The translations under genes and the position numbers were made by a program. A stretch of DNA of 64,000 nt from Proteles cristata cristata. Lineage: Eukaryota > Chordata > Mammalia > Carnivora > Hyaenidae. Location: assembly GCA_017311185.1 (NCBI GenBank), contig JAESUZ010002551.1, forward strand, positions 3,038,001-3,102,000. The letters are read 5' to 3'. The notes under the pieces are model-generated. The model ran no database searches, was not told where the DNA came from, and saw only the letters and a program-made list of their open reading frames with translations. Below, piece by piece: positions 1 to 11,960 of this stretch (its first letter is position 1; every line of letters begins with the position of its first letter).

Positions 1-87
1 AGATGAGAGAATTTTCCCAGCTGGGATGAACACAGAGCTGAGCTCAGCTTCCAGGCCACCTGTCCCTGGAGTTTGTGATCTGCACTA

Positions 88-415
88 GGGGACAGCAAAC
101 TTTGTAAAGGGACAGATAGTAAATATAATAGTCTTTGTGGGCCATATAGTCTCTGTAGCAACTACTCAATTCTGTGATTGTAGCATGCATGCATATGTAG
201 ACAATGCACAAATAAATGGTTGTGGCTGTTTCAAAGCCATTTTATTTACAAACACTGAAATTTGAATTTCATATAATTTTCATATATCATGAAACATTAT
301 TCTTCATATTATTTTTTCAACTATTAAAGTATGTATATTATCATCCTTATCTCCTGTATACAAAAAGAGACAGTGGGCCGAATTTGGCCCTTGGGTACTA
401 GTTTGCCAACCACTG
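88..415. mobile_element. Ancient hAT/MER DNA transposon remnant
   Basis: The sequence from AGCAAACTTTGTAAAGGGAC, through TTTGTGGGCCATATAGTCTC, to GGCCGAATTTGGCCC and TTGCCAACCACTG, follows a widespread old mammalian MER element. A roughly 100-bp AT-rich central part looks diverged. The exact subfamily is not determined. Confidence 0.6.
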
Positions 416-1960
416 CTGAAAGCCTCTCTAGGATTCTGGCTATGACTCTGGAAGAATAGCACCTTAGCAAATGCTTTGCTGGTTTTAAGATAGAGCTGTA
501 GGTAGCAGTAGGTGACACACACTGAGAAACGATGACCTCCTGGGATAGGATCCAATGTATACAATGACTTCTTTAATGTCTTCCCTGTAGTCCAGTAAGA
601 TGAGCTTTGGAATACTGTGAACTCTGGACTGTTCCATCTCCTGTGTAGTAGGAGCTAGAGGGCATGTTCAGTGACAAAACTGGATGCAAAGCCAGCTTTT
701 GAATTTTTATCCATGTAACATGGATTACTTTCTTCATAGAGTGAGTATTGTTGAACCCCCCAAAATCAGGAAAATGTACTCAATAGGCATTCTACAAAAA
801 TAGAAATGAATACAATTTATTTTTATGATTTGACATTCATTCCAAAGGCAATGATGAAGTTGAAGGGAGAAATAAGCAACTTTTCTAAGTTCTTGGTATG
901 TGTCACGTGCCAAGATACTTTCTTATGGTACTGCTATTCAAGAATCTCACCTTCAAAAGGAAATGTAATTACCTACATTTAATAGATGAAGAAATTGAGG
1001 CATAAGTAACTTTTCCAAGACTATTACCATGTCTTTGACCTCTGATCTACCTAACTCAAAAGCGTGGACATTTTAAAATATGAAAAACTACAAAGATATT
1101 AAATCAAACTCACACTTTTGCCCCTCATTGTACTGCTTCCTGAGGAAATAGGGCATAAGAGGGGCTGCAGAAAACAAATTTTTAGAGGTAGAAAAACCCT
1201 CCAAAGTCATAAGAGTCACCCTTAGGTGAGACCACACAATCATCAAAGAGCAATGCCTACTTATTTCCTCCATTTCTAAATATAACCTAGAGAAAGTGAG
1301 TCCACTCGTGTGTCTACTTTGATTTTGAACCCAGTAGAAACCTCAGTGGAATAAGAATTCATTCTTATCCTATACCTTCAAATCACAGAGTCCTAGGTAT
1401 GGGTGTTGCAATCCCCAAGCCATTTAAAGAAACTCAGGAAAAGAATACCCAAGCTATACAGTGGGAGAGGGATTCCTAACTGCTAAGGATAGTGTGGGAA
1501 ACTAAAATACTGTTATTTGTCTTAATTTGCTAAGATCTAGAAAAAGACTGCTGGAATTAAGCAGCCCTACCACAATGGTTGAGCTGTGTGGCAGCAATAT
1601 GGGTTAGGGCAAGAGCTATCTGAAGTTTATAAATAGACTATGGATCATAGTCATTTTGACAAGTCATTGCAATCATAGGTAACCTTTGCCATCATCTCCA
1701 ACCATGTTCTTTTATGAAAAAAAGATGAGCAGGGTGAGAGAAAATGGCAGTAGGTAAATAACTGGCTCAAGATCTTGAAGGGCTGTCCTAGCCTGATGTA
1801 AATATTTCACTCTTTCCAATTAAAGTTGTGACATTATCTGAAAATGTCTCTCGGTGAGAATTTCATTCTTTTGTGCTTTACCATCCCCAGTCCACTTTTA
1901 TTCTGTTTTCAAGACAAAAGGCTCTGTGGATACTCTCTTTGTTCCTGGAAAAACTTTAAT
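416..1960. other. Anonymous AT-rich DNA with one weak MIR match
   Basis: No gene is recognised; the open frames are short and have no family match. The stretch 940-1060 (CTACATTTAATAGATGAAGA, AATTGAGGCATAAGTAAC) resembles the antisense MIR core at low confidence. Confidence 0.5.
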
Positions 1961-1977
1961 ATAAAGTACTGCATAGA

Positions 1978-2177
1978 TTCCAGTTATGGAATGAATAAGT
2001 CACAGGGATGAAAGGGACACCATAGGGAATAATCAGTGGTATTGTAATAGTGTTGTATGGTGACAGATGGAGGCTACACTGTGATGAATGTAGCATAATG
2101 TGTAGAGTTGTACAGTCACTATGTTTTACACCTGAAATGAATGTAACATTGTGTCAACTATACTTTGTAAAAAGTAA
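1978..2177 (+). mobile_element. L1 3'-end insertion, 5'-truncated
   Basis: About 200 bp of L1 3' terminus (GTCACTATGTTTTACACCTG, GTGTCAACTATACTTTGTAA) ends in an A-rich tail. It is flanked by a 17-bp target duplication ATAAAG(T/A)ACTGCATAGA at 1961-1977 and 2178-2194. Confidence 0.85.
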
Positions 2178-3529
2178 ATAAAGAACTGCATAGAGCATCC
2201 AGGCGGAACTTCTCTGCTTACATAAGGGGTGAAGGAGAACTTCCAGCTCAGTAACTGAAGTTGCTTCACTATTTCCTGCATTTGAATTAACCCCAGGTCT
2301 AACGTATTAGGAAGAAATGAGCAACAACATTTACCAGACTGAGGTCTCCATTTTCTTTTAACTCTGATCTGGGTGTATTACATCATGATTTAAAGACCTC
2401 TGCTTCAGAGAGAACTCAGATCTCAAAAAATATGGGAATGATTGTTTAATAACAACATGGGGAACCCATAAATGGTAAGTCCATTTTCTTAAGATTCTTA
2501 GGGAAAAAAATATGAAGACTGGATCAAAAACACCTTTCTTCTCTAACTGCCCAGAATAAGACCTCAATTAATCAAGTAACTAAGTTTTTTTAAGGGAAAG
2601 TAAAACTTTCATCATTGATGTTTTTGTCTTGCTTCAAAAGTGTTTAATCGGTTCCTGGCACATTTTAGGTGATAATGAGTTGTTTACCACACTTGTCCTA
2701 TAAACTTTTTTGTTGTTGATTTTTTTTTCCATGCAGAAGTTTTCTAGTTTGGTGTAGTCCACCTTGCTTATTTTTTATTGTGTTGCTTCTATTTTAGGTG
2801 TCATATCCAAAAATTCATTACGAAGACCCATGTCAAGGAACTTTATTCCTATTTTCTTCTAGGAGTTTCATGATCTCTGGTCTTTACACATAAGTCTTTA
2901 ATCTATTAAAGATTTGAGTTAATTTTTGTGTGGTATAAGATATGGGCCCAGTTTCATTCTTTTACATGTGAATATCCAATTATCCCTGCACCATTTATTG
3001 AGGAGACTGTCTTTTCTCCCCTAAGTATTCTTAGCTCCCTTGCTAAATACTAGTTGATTTGTATATGCTTGAGTTTATTTCTTTTCCATTGGTCTGTTTG
3101 TTTTATACTAGCACCATGCTGTTTTGATGATTAAAGCTTCACAGTATAGCTTAAAATCTGGAAATGTGATGCTTTCTTTTTTTCTTCTTTCTCAGGATTT
3201 CTTTGGCTATTTGGGGTCTGTTGTGGTTCTAAATTAGTTTTAGGAATGTTTTTTCTATTTCTGTAAAAAAATGCTACTGGAATCCTGATAGAGATTGCAC
3301 TGAATCTATAGAGGGATTTTGATTCTAATGACTTTTTAATAGCATTAATTCTTCCAATCCATTAACACAGGATTCTTTCCCATTTATTCATGTCTCCTTC
3401 AATTCTTTCATCGGTATTTTGTTTTCTGAATAGACACCTTTCATGTCTGTAGTTAGAGTTACTTCTAAGAGCTTTATTGTTTTTTTTTGATATATTGCAA
3501 ATGGTATAGATTTCTTTATTTCTTTTTTA

Positions 3530-3764
3530 TTTTTATTTTATTTTATTTTATTTTTAAATGTTTTATTTATTTCTAGGAGAGAGACAGACAGACAGCGTGA
3601 ACAGGGGAGGGTCAGAGAGAGAGGGAGTCACAGACTGAAACAGGCTCCAGGCTCTGAGCTGGCAGTCAGCACAGAGCCCGACGCGGGGCTCGAACCCACG
3701 AACCATGAGATCATGACCTAAGCGAAAGTCGGACGCTTAACTGACTAAGCCACCCAGGTGCCCC
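3530..3764 (-). mobile_element. Feliform tRNA-Lys SINE
   Basis: Head CACCCAGGTGCCCC at the right end, B-box GGGCTCGAACCC, poly-A side at the left. Perfect 17-bp target duplication TCTTTATTTCTTTTTTA at 3513-3529 and 3765-3781. Inserted in the antisense L1M. Confidence 0.95.
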
Positions 3765-3985
3765 TCTTTATTTCTTTTTTAGAAAATATGTTATTAGTGT
3801 ACAGAAATGCTGTCAATTTTTGTATATTAATTTTGTATCATGCAACTTTACTGAATCCCTTGCTTAGATCTAAATAGATTTTTGCTTGAGTATTTAGGAT
3901 TTTATGTATATATAATCATATCATCTGGAAATAGAGACAATTCTACTTCTTCCTTTCCAATTCTAATACATTGTATTTCTTTTTT

Positions 3986-4194
3986 TAAAAATTTTTATAG
4001 TTTATTTATTTTTGAGATAGAGAGAGACAGATCACGAGTGGAGGAGGGGCAGAGAGAGAAGGAGACACAGAATCTGAAGCAGGCTCCAGGCTCTGAGCTG
4101 TCAGCACAGAGTCTGACACGGGGCTTGAACCCACAAACTGTGAGATCCCAAAGTCGGACGCTTAACGGACTGAGCCCCTGTATACAGGGGCCCC
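3986..4194 (-). mobile_element. Feliform SINE with palindromic head
   Basis: Target duplication TGTATTTCTTTTT at 3972-3984 and 4195-4207. In place of the usual CCACCCAGGTG, the head carries CCCCTGTATACAGGGG (4175-4190), a perfect 16-bp palindrome containing an inverted copy of the flank junction. Confidence 0.92.
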
Positions 4195-4528
4195 TGTATT
4201 TCTTTTTCTTGACTGATTCCTTTAGCCAGGACTTCTAGTACTATGCTAATTCAATAGGAGTGGTGAGGATAAGCACCCTTGTCTTTTTCCTGTATGCCCT
4301 TTTTTAACCATAATTTTTTAAAAAAATGAGCATGCGACCTAATTCTGGCAGTAAGATAGAAAGGGAAGTCATTTGGGGGGGATTCTAAAAAATGTTTGTT
4401 TCCTTTTAGAAATGGTTGTCTGGAATTATTATATCTTTTTTTATTGTTATTCTGAAAATAAATCTACCAGTAGACTCTGAGGGCTAAGGAAACCACTGAT
4501 TATTGCATCTATAAAGTTGCCTTACTTC

Positions 4529-4695
4529 ATCAGTTGATGATCCCATGGTTTCTGAGATTGAGCCCCCTGTTGGACTCTGTACTGACAGCACAGAGCCTGC
4601 TTGGGATTATCTCTCTCCCTCTCTCTCTGCCTCTCCCTCACTTATATGTACTCTCTCTTCCCCTCTCTCAAAATAAATAAATAAACATTAAAAAA
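4529..4695 (+). mobile_element. Feliform SINE, head degenerate
   Basis: The tail (CT-rich, AAATAAATAAACATTA) and mid module are intact but the tRNA-like head is shortened to a GTTGATGATCCCATGGTTTC-type remnant. Perfect 18-bp target duplication ATAAAGTTGCCTTACTTC at 4511-4528 and 4696-4713. Confidence 0.9.
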
Positions 4696-5283
4696 ATAAA
4701 GTTGCCTTACTTCTGAGTCAGTATTTAATGTTGTAGCACAGAAACATCTTCCCTAAAAAACAAAATATTTCTAAAGCATAATTTTATTTTTGAGGTTTTA
4801 GCAAGTTATCTTAAGTGTATATCTATTAAAAAAAAACTATATTAGTCCTAGGAATTAGTCTATCAATTAGAATTATTTTTAAAATATAGAGAAGATTTTC
4901 TTTTTATAAAGTCAGGGTTATTTAGGTATACTTTACAAACAATTATTCCACTTTTTAATTATGTAGTTTTTATTTTGACAAATATATACTTCTTTATAGA
5001 TTAGTCTTTATGCCCATTTACTATGTTAAAAAATATTATGAGGACATTGTCCTGAAGAAAATTTTTCTAAAAACTGAGTAAACTCTGTCTTTTTATATTT
5101 GTAGCTCCAAATTAACTTTACAAGAGCTGTGAAGCAATCTGTAGAGACAGAAATAGGAGTCTAACTTAGGTCAGTATCTTGAGTGCCCCCAAATGCTCCT
5201 TACACAGCCATATTATTTTGCCTGTCATTTTGATTTATAGTAACACAGGATTTTCCTGGTTTTTGAGCTGAAAGTTCTTAGTT

Positions 5284-5528
5284 CTTATTTATTTATTTTT
5301 GTTGTTTATTTATTTATTTTATTTAATGTTTACTTATTTTGAGAGATAGAAAGAGAGAGCATGAGCAAGGAAGGGGCAGAGAGAGAGGGAGACACAGAAT
5401 CTGAAGCAGGCTCCAGGCTCCAAGCTCTCAGCACAGAGTCCCACACAGGGCCTGAACCCATGAGCTGAGAGATCATGACCTGAGCTGAAGTCAGATGCTC
5501 AACCAACTGAGCCACCCAGGCGCTCCTG
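5284..5528 (-). mobile_element. Feliform SINE
   Basis: GAGCCACCCAGGCGCTCC head at the right, (TTTA)n tail complement at the left. Duplication AAGTTCTTAGTT at 5272-5283 and 5530-5541. Confidence 0.93.
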
Positions 5529-5574
5529 GAAGTTCTTAGTTATGAGAGACTCTCCAGTCCTGAGTACACCATGA

Positions 5575-5820
5575 TAGTTGGTCCCTCTAGCAAGGTTTCT
5601 CAGCCTTGGAACTGGTGACATGGTGGTGCACATAATTGGTTGTTTCGGGGGACTGTCCTGTGCATTGTAAGATGTTTGCAGCATCTGTGGCCTCTACCCG
5701 TGAGATACCAGTTTAGACTTCCCACCATCGGTTGTCACAATCAAAAATGTCTCCAGATATTGCCAGGTGTACCTGTGGGCAAAACCACCCAGGATAGGAA
5801 CCACTGACCTAGGTGCAAAT
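5575..5820 (-). mobile_element. hAT-Charlie remnant (MER20-type)
   Basis: Contains TTTCTCAGCCTTGG, GTGCATTGTAAGATGTTTGC, GGTTGTCACAATCAAAAATG, TCTCCAGATATTGCCAGGTG and a terminal GGAACCACTG. This is the order of the MER20 consensus as I remember it, reversed. Confidence 0.65.
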
Positions 5821-6009
5821 GCCCTGGCAACTTACAAACTGGAAACTCAAACATCTTATTCTTTGTTGCTATTGTAAAACAAAAATAAGCCGATTCTGCT
5901 CTTTTTATGTAGGACTTAAAACTCTGAGGAAGTGCTTCTAGATTTTTCTCTTTTGGGAGATTCTCCACCCACCCACCAAAATACACATTTTTAAAATTGT
6001 TTTTATTTT

Positions 6010-6249
6010 ATTTTTATTTATTTTTTATAAATTTTAAACATTTATTTACTTTTGAGACAGAGAGAGAGCACGAGCAGAGGAGGGTCAGAGACAGAAGAAG
6101 ACAGAGAGAGAGAGGAGGCACAGAACCCAAGCAGGCTCCCAGCTCTGAGCTGTCAGCACATAGCCTAACGAGGGGCTGGAACCCATGAGCCGTCAGATCA
6201 TGACCTGACCTGAAGTCAGATACTTAACCAGCTAAGCCACCCAGGCACT
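6010..6249 (-). mobile_element. Feliform SINE
   Basis: Head AGCCACCCAGGCAC at 6236-6249, CT-rich module read as GAGAGAGAGAGGAGGCACAG, T-rich end at the left. The flanks ACACATTTTTAAAATTG and ACACACTTTTTAAACATTG look like a decayed target duplication. Confidence 0.88.
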
Positions 6250-6329
6250 TTACAAACACACACTTTTTAAACATTGCAAATGACTTGAGCAAGTATTCTA
6301 GGTGCTTCCAGTGTGGACTGTGTCCACTG

Positions 6330-7020
6330 ATTGTCTGGACTCAAAGATCTCGTTTTGTTTGTCTCTTTATTTCTAATTCATCTATGCTTGCGTAATCATA
6401 CATATAATCATATTTGTACACTTACTTATAGGATTGAATGTTCATCATGTATTTTAATGGAATGGAATTTTGCACACTTTTCTGCCTTTTACCTTTCTCA
6501 ATTAACAATACTACCTGGAAAGATAACCAAGAATATTCAATGGTATGAATATATGTATTTTATGCATCATTACTTTATTAACTTTCTTTGCCTTAACATG
6601 CAATATGGTGATAAACATCTATGTACATATATCCTTACTTTCTAATGCTCTTCTTTCTACAGGAGAGTCTCAGAAATGGGATAGCTGGATCAAAGAACAT
6701 TTCAAATTTTAATAGATTTGCCAGACAGGTTTCTAGAAAAGCTGAAGTGGTTCACATTTCTACTCATATTTTTTGGAGAAAAAAACCCCACAAAACCAAA
6801 AACCTCTTTCCATAGATCCCTGATAGAAATGTGCTATTGTTCTGTTTACTTTTTGCAAATCTGATGGGAGTTGAGGTTCTGTCTATAGTTTGCATTGTAT
6901 TTCCCTGACCAGTAGAGTTTAAACATCGTTCAATGTTTGTAGGCTGCTTTCATTTGTTCCTTTGTGAAAATTTCACCTCTACCCTTTGACATTTTTCCCG
7001 TTGGAAATTTTATTTTTACA
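6330..7020 (-). mobile_element. Antisense L1M/L1ME 3'-region remnant
   Basis: Phrases such as GGAATGGAATTTTGCACACTT, AAATGGGATAGCTGGATCAAA and AATTTTAATAGATTTGCCAG follow the reverse complement of old L1 3' sequence. Diverged, no open frame. Confidence 0.5.
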
Positions 7021-7066
7021 GGCTGTAAGAACTCATGCATATCTCTGTATGTATGTATATTATATC

Positions 7067-7073
<7 letters not shown>

Positions 7074-7118
<45 letters not shown>
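7074..7118 (+). repeat. (AC)n microsatellite
   Basis: 45 bp of uninterrupted AC dinucleotides, about 22 units, preceded by a (GTAT)/(TATC)-like stretch at 7049-7072. Confidence 0.98.
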
Positions 7119-7120
<2 letters not shown>

Positions 7121-8067
7121 ACTGCCCACTGTATGATTTTTAACTTTAATCTTTCCTGCTAGTAATTTCCCATCCTGCCCTTGTTTTACTTAGTTTATGT
7201 TTTTCTGCTTTTTGCCCCTCCCTTCATTTTCAGCTTCTCTTTACCGCTTTCCCATCCTTCTTATAAACAGCCTGCAGCCAGGTTTAGTTTCATTTGAATC
7301 TGGCCAAGTGTCAGATGGTGATAGTATTTGTAGGAGAATTATGTCTTGACGAATATTCTTGATATTCCTTCCATAGTTCTTTATTAGTTATTTTTACTTG
7401 GGTGTTACTGTTCCTTTTCCCCTGATTAATTTGTAAATGCCACTCTACTTTTTAATTTTCAGCACTTATGATTAGGTATCAATTTCTTCTCTTTTATTTG
7501 AAACATAATAACCAATATTTCTCCCACCAGAATACTCACTTTCCTCATTCTTCCCCCCAATAAGATGAGATCTTTAGAATAATTTGTCATCCTTGCTCTG
7601 CACCCAGCCTTCCCTGGTCCCATTTGTAATGCTTGTTTTTCTTTCGTATCCCAACCACCTGCTACTAGGGATTGCTGAGCACCTTTACTGCTTTCCATTA
7701 ATGACTGTGGTTAGAATATCTCTGGCACTGTGTCTCTTATTTTTCAGTGCTCTGTTTTTAAAATTTACTTTCCATGTCCTCAGTTTCTCATTATTAATTT
7801 AAATTGAACTACTTAAAGACAGTTACTTTGAAGATTTATTTGACATTACTGTTTTCCTCTCTTCTCCATATGCTCTTATCTTGAGTACGCTGTTCACATT
7901 CATTTGTTGTTGGAAATCTTTCCTTATCAGATGCATTTTCTAAATTTTTGCACATCCACAAATCTCTGGTCATCATGAGATAGTTGGAATACAGCTCTTT
8001 TTTCTCACTGACCTGTGAATGCCCTTCTATCTGCATTTTAAACTTGATTTTTTACAAATTTTAGTTT
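7119..8067. other. Anonymous T-rich DNA
   Basis: No gene and no repeat assigned with confidence. The strong T bias on the plus strand suggests very old antisense LINE material, but I recognise no diagnostic segment. Confidence 0.4.
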
Positions 8068-8560
8068 TTAAATTCCAGTGTATATAATGAACATTTTTAT
8101 TTGAATTTCAGGTATACAGTATAGTGATTCAGCAGTTGGTACATTACTCAGTGCTCATCACGATGAGTGTACTCTTAATCCCCATCACCTAGCACCTATT
8201 TTACCCATCCTCCGTCCACCTCCCCTCTGGTAACCATCAATTTGTTCTCTATAGCTAAGAGTCTGTCTTTTGGCTTATTTCTCTTTTGCTTTTTCTGTGT
8301 TTATTTGTTTTGTTTCTTAAATTTTACATGGGTGAAATTATATGGTGTTTGTATTTCTCTGGGTGACTTATTTCATTTAGCATTATACTCTCTAGGTCCA
8401 ACTGTTGCAAATGGCAATATGTCATACTTTTTTAAGCCTGCCATGATATAGATATATAGTATATATAGATATAGATATAGTATATATCTTCTTTATATAT
8501 TAGTATCACATCATCTTTATCCCTTCATCAATTAGTGGACACTTGGACTGCTTCCATATC

Positions 8561-8866
8561 TTAGCTATTGTAAATAATGCTGCAGTAAACATAGGGGTTA
8601 CAAATATCCTTCTGAATTAGTGTATTTGTATTTGGGTAAATACCCAATAGTAGAATTACTGGATCATGTGGTAGTTCTATTTTTAACTTTTTGAAGAACC
8701 TCCATACTGTTTTCCACAGTGGCTGCACCAGTTTGCATTCCCACCAATAGTGCATAAGGGTTCCTTTTGCTCCATATCCTTGCCAACACCTGTTATTTCT
8801 TGTGTTTTTTATTTTAGCCATTCTGACAGGTATGTGGTGATATCTCCTGGTAGTTTTGATTTGCAT
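8561..8866 (-). pseudogene. L1 ORF2 C-terminal remnant
   Basis: The minus-strand frame contains CWWECKL-like [27 protein letters not shown] and LLGIYP, hallmarks of the L1 ORF2 C-terminal segment. It is open for about 100 residues only. Part of the antisense L1 at 8068-13420. Confidence 0.85.
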
Positions 8867-9165
8867 TTCCCCGGTGATAAGTGATGATTAGCATCTTTTC
8901 ATGTGTCTTTAGGCCATCTGTATGTTTCTACAGAGAAATGTCTGTTCGTGTCTTCTGTTCATTTTTTAATTGGATTATTTATTTTTGTGGTGTTGACTTT
9001 TCTATGTTCTTTATATATTGTGATACTAACCCTTTGTCTGATACATTATTTGAAAATATCTTCTCCCATTCTGTGGATTGACTTTTAGCTTTGTTGATTG
9101 TTTCCTTGGCTATGCAGAAGCTTTTTATGATTGCTCCTAATCTTAGGGGAAAGCTCTCCATTTTT

Positions 9166-11000
9166 CACCATTGAGTATGATATTTACCATGGGTTTTTCA
9201 TATAAGATCTTTCTTCTGTTGAGATATGTTTCCTCAAAACCTACTTTGATGAGGGTTTTTATCATGAATGGATGTGGTCCTTTGTCAAATGCTTTTACTG
9301 CATCTTTTAAAATGGCCATATGGTTCTTATCATTTCATTTATTAATGTGGCATATCATATTGATTGATTTGCAAATATTGAACTACCCTTGCATCCCGGG
9401 AATAGATCCCACTTAATCGTGGTGAGTGATGTTTTTAATATATTGTTGGATTTGAGTATGCTAATAGTTTGTTGAGGACTTTTGCATCCATGTTCATCAG
9501 AGATATTGGCATCAGGGTTCTTTTGTTTCTGTAGTGTCTTTATGTGGTTTTGATATCAGAGTAATACTGGCCTTATAAAATGAATTTGGAAGCTTTCCTT
9601 CCTCTTCTATTTTTTGAAGTAGTTTGAGAAGAATAGGCATTAACTTTAAATGTTTGATAGAATTTATCTGTGAAGCCTAGGACTTTTGTTCACTGGGAGG
9701 GTTTGTTTTTTTTTTTACCGATTTGATTTCCTTGCTGGTAATCAGTCTGTTCAAATTTCTATTTATTCCTGATTCAGAGGGTTATATGTTTCTAGGAATC
9801 TATTTCTTCTTCCTTCTACTGGTTTGGGGTTTTGTTTGTTCTTTTTCTAACTCCTTTAGGTGTTAGGATTGTTGTTTGTTTGAGTTTTTTTGCTTCTTGA
9901 GGTAGGCCTGTATTGCTATAAACTTCCCTCTTAGAGCAGCTTTTGTTCTATCCTGAAGATTTTGGACCATTGTGTTTTCATTTTCATTTGTCTCCATGTA
10001 TTTTTGTTTCCCTCTTTGATTTCTTGGTTTACCCATTCACTGTTTAGTAGCATGTTATTTTGCTTGCATGCATTTGCAGTCTTTCCAATCTTTTTTTTCT
10101 TGTGGTTGACTTCTAGTTTTATAGCATTGTGGTCAGAAAAGATTATGGGTATTACTTCAGTCTTTTTGAATTTGCTGAGACTTGTTTTGTGGCCCAGTAT
10201 GTGATCTAATCTGGAGAGTCCCATGTGCCCTTGAAAAGAATGTGTATTCCACTGTTTTAGAATGTAATGTTCTGAATATATCTGTTAGATCCATCTGGTC
10301 TCATGTGTCATTCTAAGCCACTGTTTCCTTGTTGATTTTCTGTTTGGATAGTCTGTTCATTGAGTAGGTGGGGTATTAAAGTCCTCTACTATTATTGTAT
10401 TACTTGTATTACTGTTGACTCTTCCTTAATGTTTGCTGTTAGCTGCTTTATGTATTTGGGTGTTTTCATATTTGGTGCATAAATATTTACAATTGTTATA
10501 TCTTGTTGGATTTCCCCTTTATAATTATATAGTGTCCTTTTTTGTTTTTGAGTCTGTTTTGTCCCATATAAGTATTGCTACCCCAGCTTTCTTTTCACTT
10601 CCATTTGCCTGATAAATGCTTTTCCTTCCCTTCACTTTCAATCTTCATGTATCTTCTGGTTTGAAATGAGTCTCTTATAGGCAGCATTTGGATGGGTCTT
10701 TGTTTTTTATCCATTCTGACATCCTGTGTCTTTTGATTCAAGCATTTACTTCATTTATAATAAAAGTAATTATTGATGGATATGTACTTATTGCCATTTT
10801 GTTACTTGCTATATGGTTGTTTTGTAGTTCTTCTGTGTTGCTTTCTTCTCTTGCTCTCTTCTCATGGTTTGCTGGCTTTCTTTAGTGATATACTTGGAAT
10901 TCTTTTTCTTTATTTTTTCACATATCTATTACTAGTTTTTGATTTGTCATTACAATTAGGCTTATATATAACGTCTTATGCATATAGCAGTATATATTAA
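9166..11000 (-). pseudogene. L1 ORF2 reverse-transcriptase and endonuclease remnants
   Basis: Plus-strand text at 9360-9560 (ATTGATTTGCAAATATTGAA, CTTGCATCCCGGGAATAGAT, GATATTGGCATCAGGG) is the reverse of the reverse-transcriptase region. 9905-10700 matches the endonuclease-to-RT linker and endonuclease. The minus frame at 10224-9931 includes RLDHILGHKTSLSKFK and FSDHNAIKLE, the SDH motif of the endonuclease. Interrupted by stops. Confidence 0.85.
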
Positions 11001-11219
11001 GTTGAAAGTTGCTTAAGTTTGAACCCATTCTAAAAGCACTGAAGTTTTACTCCTCTCTTCCACACATTTTAGATATATGGTGTCATACTTTACATCCTTT
11101 TATTTTGTGAATTTCTTGACTGATTTTTCATAGATAATATTTATTTTTAATGCTTTTGTGCTTCCTACTTTTCTTACTCCTGCTTATGTTCTTTCCTTTC
11201 CAATCAATGTTTCTTTAAG

Positions 11220-11960
11220 GCTGGCTTAGTAGCAGTGAATTCCTTTAACTTTTGTTTTTCTAAGAAATTCTTTTTTTCTCTCAGGACTATTCTGAATAAT
11301 AGTCCTGCTGGGTAGAATATTCTTGGCTGTAGATTTTTACCTATCAGTACTTTGAATTATCATGCCATTCCCTTCTAACCTGCAAAATTTCTGCTGAAAA
11401 ATCAGTTAATAGCTTTATGGGGTTTCCTTTGTAGGTAACTGTTTTCTCTTTCTGCTTTAAAAAAAATCTGTCACTGCTTGTTGCCATTTTAATTACTATA
11501 TGTCTTGGTGTGGACCTTCTTGTGCCTCTTAGATCTGGATTTCTGTTTCCTTTCCCAGATTCAGAAAATTTTCAGTTATTATATCTTCAAATACATTTTC
11601 TACTCCCTTTTCTCTCTTGTCTCTTTCTGGAACTCCTATAATGTAAATGTTATTATGCTTGGTGGTATCGCTGAATTCTCTTAGTTTATTCTCCTTTTTT
11701 ATTTTTCTTTTTCCTTTCTTCTGTTCAGCTTTATTGTTTTCCATTATTCTGTCCTCCAGTTCAGTCATTTGTTCTTCTCTTTCTTCTGGTCTACTATTTA
11801 TTCCCTCTAGTGTATTTTTGATTTCAGTTATTGAGTTCTTCGTCTCTGATTGGTTCTTATTCATGTTTTTTGTTTCTTTGTTGAGAATCTTGCTGAGATC
11901 CTCCACTCATTTCTCAAGTCTAGTGAGTATCTTTACGACCATTACTTTAAATTATTTATC
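11220..11960 (-). pseudogene. L1 ORF1 remnant
   Basis: The minus-strand frame 11906-11529 is rich in K and E, with coiled-coil spacing and TELEDRIMENNKAEQKK, then NIYIIGVPERDKREKG. These are the ORF1p coiled-coil end and the IxGxPE motif of the RNA-recognition domain. The C-terminal domain follows in broken frames to about 11220. Confidence 0.85.

Larger units (their letters stand above)
2703..4305 (-). mobile_element. Antisense old L1 (L1M) ORF2-region fragment
   Basis: Read on the plus strand this is the usual reverse complement of L1 ORF2 and its 3' part: CCATGCAGAAG at 2731, CACCATTTATTGAGGAGAC, GGTCTGTTTGTTTTATAC, CATGCTGTTTTGATGATTAA, GCAACTTTACTGAATCC, AATAGGAGTGGTGAGGATAA. It is split by two later SINEs (3530-3764 and 3986-4194). 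Many stops are present; it is non-functional. Confidence 0.85.
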
